A stretch of 64,000 nt of DNA from contig JAAEYW010000007.1 of assembly GCA_018223185.1 (NCBI GenBank), positions 1-64,000 on the forward strand, written 5' to 3'. A program made the position numbers and the translations under genes. The notes below the pieces were generated by a model. It was given only the letters and a program-made list of their open reading frames with translations, was not told the origin of the DNA and did no database searches. Positions 63,473 through 64,000 of the stretch are shown in pieces (position 1 is the first letter of the stretch; every line of letters starts with the position of its first letter). This DNA is from Oceanospirillales bacterium (GTDB lineage Bacteria; Pseudomonadota; Gammaproteobacteria; Pseudomonadales; Balneatricaceae).

Positions 63473-63823
63473 ATGAATCTGCAGCAGTTCGTTGAAAAAC
63501 TTGATAACAATAACGGCTATGACTTTGAAGACACCATTGCAGTTATCGCCGCCAACTATGACTACACCCCAACCCGCTTTACAAACGGCGATCTGGTCAA
63601 TGATGCAGGAACCAACGAGGGCTCCTGCAAAATCTTTGCTTTCGCACAGATAAATCAGCTGTCAGAACAACAAACCCTTAACTGCTTTGGTCGTTTCTAT
63701 CGCAATGATGTACTTGAGAATCCTCAGGGTAGCGACCATAGTAACATTCGTAACTTTATGGTTCATGGCTGGTCAGGAATCAGCTTCGGGCAACCTGCAC
63801 TAACAGCGAAAAGTCTGACCTGA
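63473..63823 (+). CDS. HopJ type III effector family protein
   Basis: The 116-aa protein matches the small HopJ family: FEDTIAVIAANYDYTPTRFTNG, NEGSCKIFAFAQINQL and FMVHGWSGISFGQPAL. Despite the name, homologues are widespread in free-living gammaproteobacteria, and there is no type III secretion here. The function is unknown. The remaining bases 63824-64000 show only a short GTGACA/TGTCAC hairpin and no gene. Confidence 0.9.
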   Translation: MNLQQFVEKLDNNNGYDFEDTIAVIAANYDYTPTRFTNGDLVNDAGTNEGSCKIFAFAQINQLSEQQTLNCFGRFYRNDVLENPQGSDHSNIRNFMVHGWSGISFGQPALTAKSLT

Positions 63824-64000
63824 GACCCGAGTGACAAGCTGTCACCGGTTTCAGACATATCAGTCGCACCGCCGGGACAAAATTAAGACTTTTTCCTATA
63901 TGCACACAGTCACAACATGAGGATACTAGCCTCCGTTGGATCGACACACTTCATGGATTTGAAGAACAGGCTGGGAAACACGGAAGTGTAAACGCGATAA

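Overview
The window looks like a chromosome segment of a heterotrophic, probably marine gammaproteobacterium. An Oceanospirillales-type organism (Amphritea, Neptuniibacter or Marinobacterium-like) is my best guess. That rests on gene content (N-methylglutamate pathway, liu leucine pathway, glutarate hydroxylase, RhlE, YehS, GhrA) and intermediate GC, not on any marker gene. I saw no rRNA, tRNA, CRISPR array, transposase, integrase or phage genes.

Layout. 1-1016: a partial AT-rich PP-loop (QueC-like) gene runs off the left edge. 1.2-4.5 kb: glutarate / L-2-hydroxyglutarate catabolism (lhgO, glaH/csiD) with a divergent GntR regulator (glaR/csiR). 4.5-24.8 kb: mostly housekeeping and signalling genes. 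These are NnrU, a Tat-exported PhoX-type phosphatase, a membrane diguanylate cyclase, an NhaC-type antiporter, an MFS/AraC divergent pair, a 3'-5' exonuclease, YehS, GhrA, a REC-PAS-GGDEF-EAL protein divergent from a large hybrid histidine kinase, a YeaQ-type membrane protein and a hydratase. 24.9-37.3 kb: a single 11.4-kb operon for methylamine oxidation by the N-methylglutamate pathway, gmaS-mgsABC-purU-folD-mgdABCD, with a divergent XRE-cupin regulator. Methylamine is ligated to glutamate (GmaS), converted to N-methylglutamate (MgsABC) and oxidised (MgdABCD). The released C1 unit enters tetrahydrofolate and is burned to formate by FolD and PurU.

37.3-43.5 kb: an accessory island. It holds an ABM monooxygenase, a rhodanese and then seven small minus-strand genes. 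Several of these are separated by attC-like sites with core R' boxes and imperfect stems, i.e. a probable integron cassette array without an integrase (CALIN). Members of an ACCACAGAG-type repeat family lie at both margins in opposite orientation. Most cassette genes have no recognisable function.

43.5-59.9 kb: branched-chain amino-acid uptake and leucine degradation. A thiolase and the livGFKHM ABC transporter lie on the minus strand. liuR and liuABCDE plus an AhpD-like protein and an acyl-CoA ligase lie on the plus strand. A perfect 16-bp inverted repeat fitting the LiuR operator sits between the divergent liv and liu units. The 5' end of liuD is duplicated in diverged form, leaving a 42-codon leader ORF that overlaps the true liuD start. 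59.9-64 kb: a SAM methyltransferase, rhlE, a panE-like reductase and a HopJ-family protein.

The most unusual items are the CALIN array, the liuD start duplication, the LivF Walker A Lys-to-Arg change, the zinc-ligand-poor MgdB subunit and the partial PP-loop gene at the left edge.
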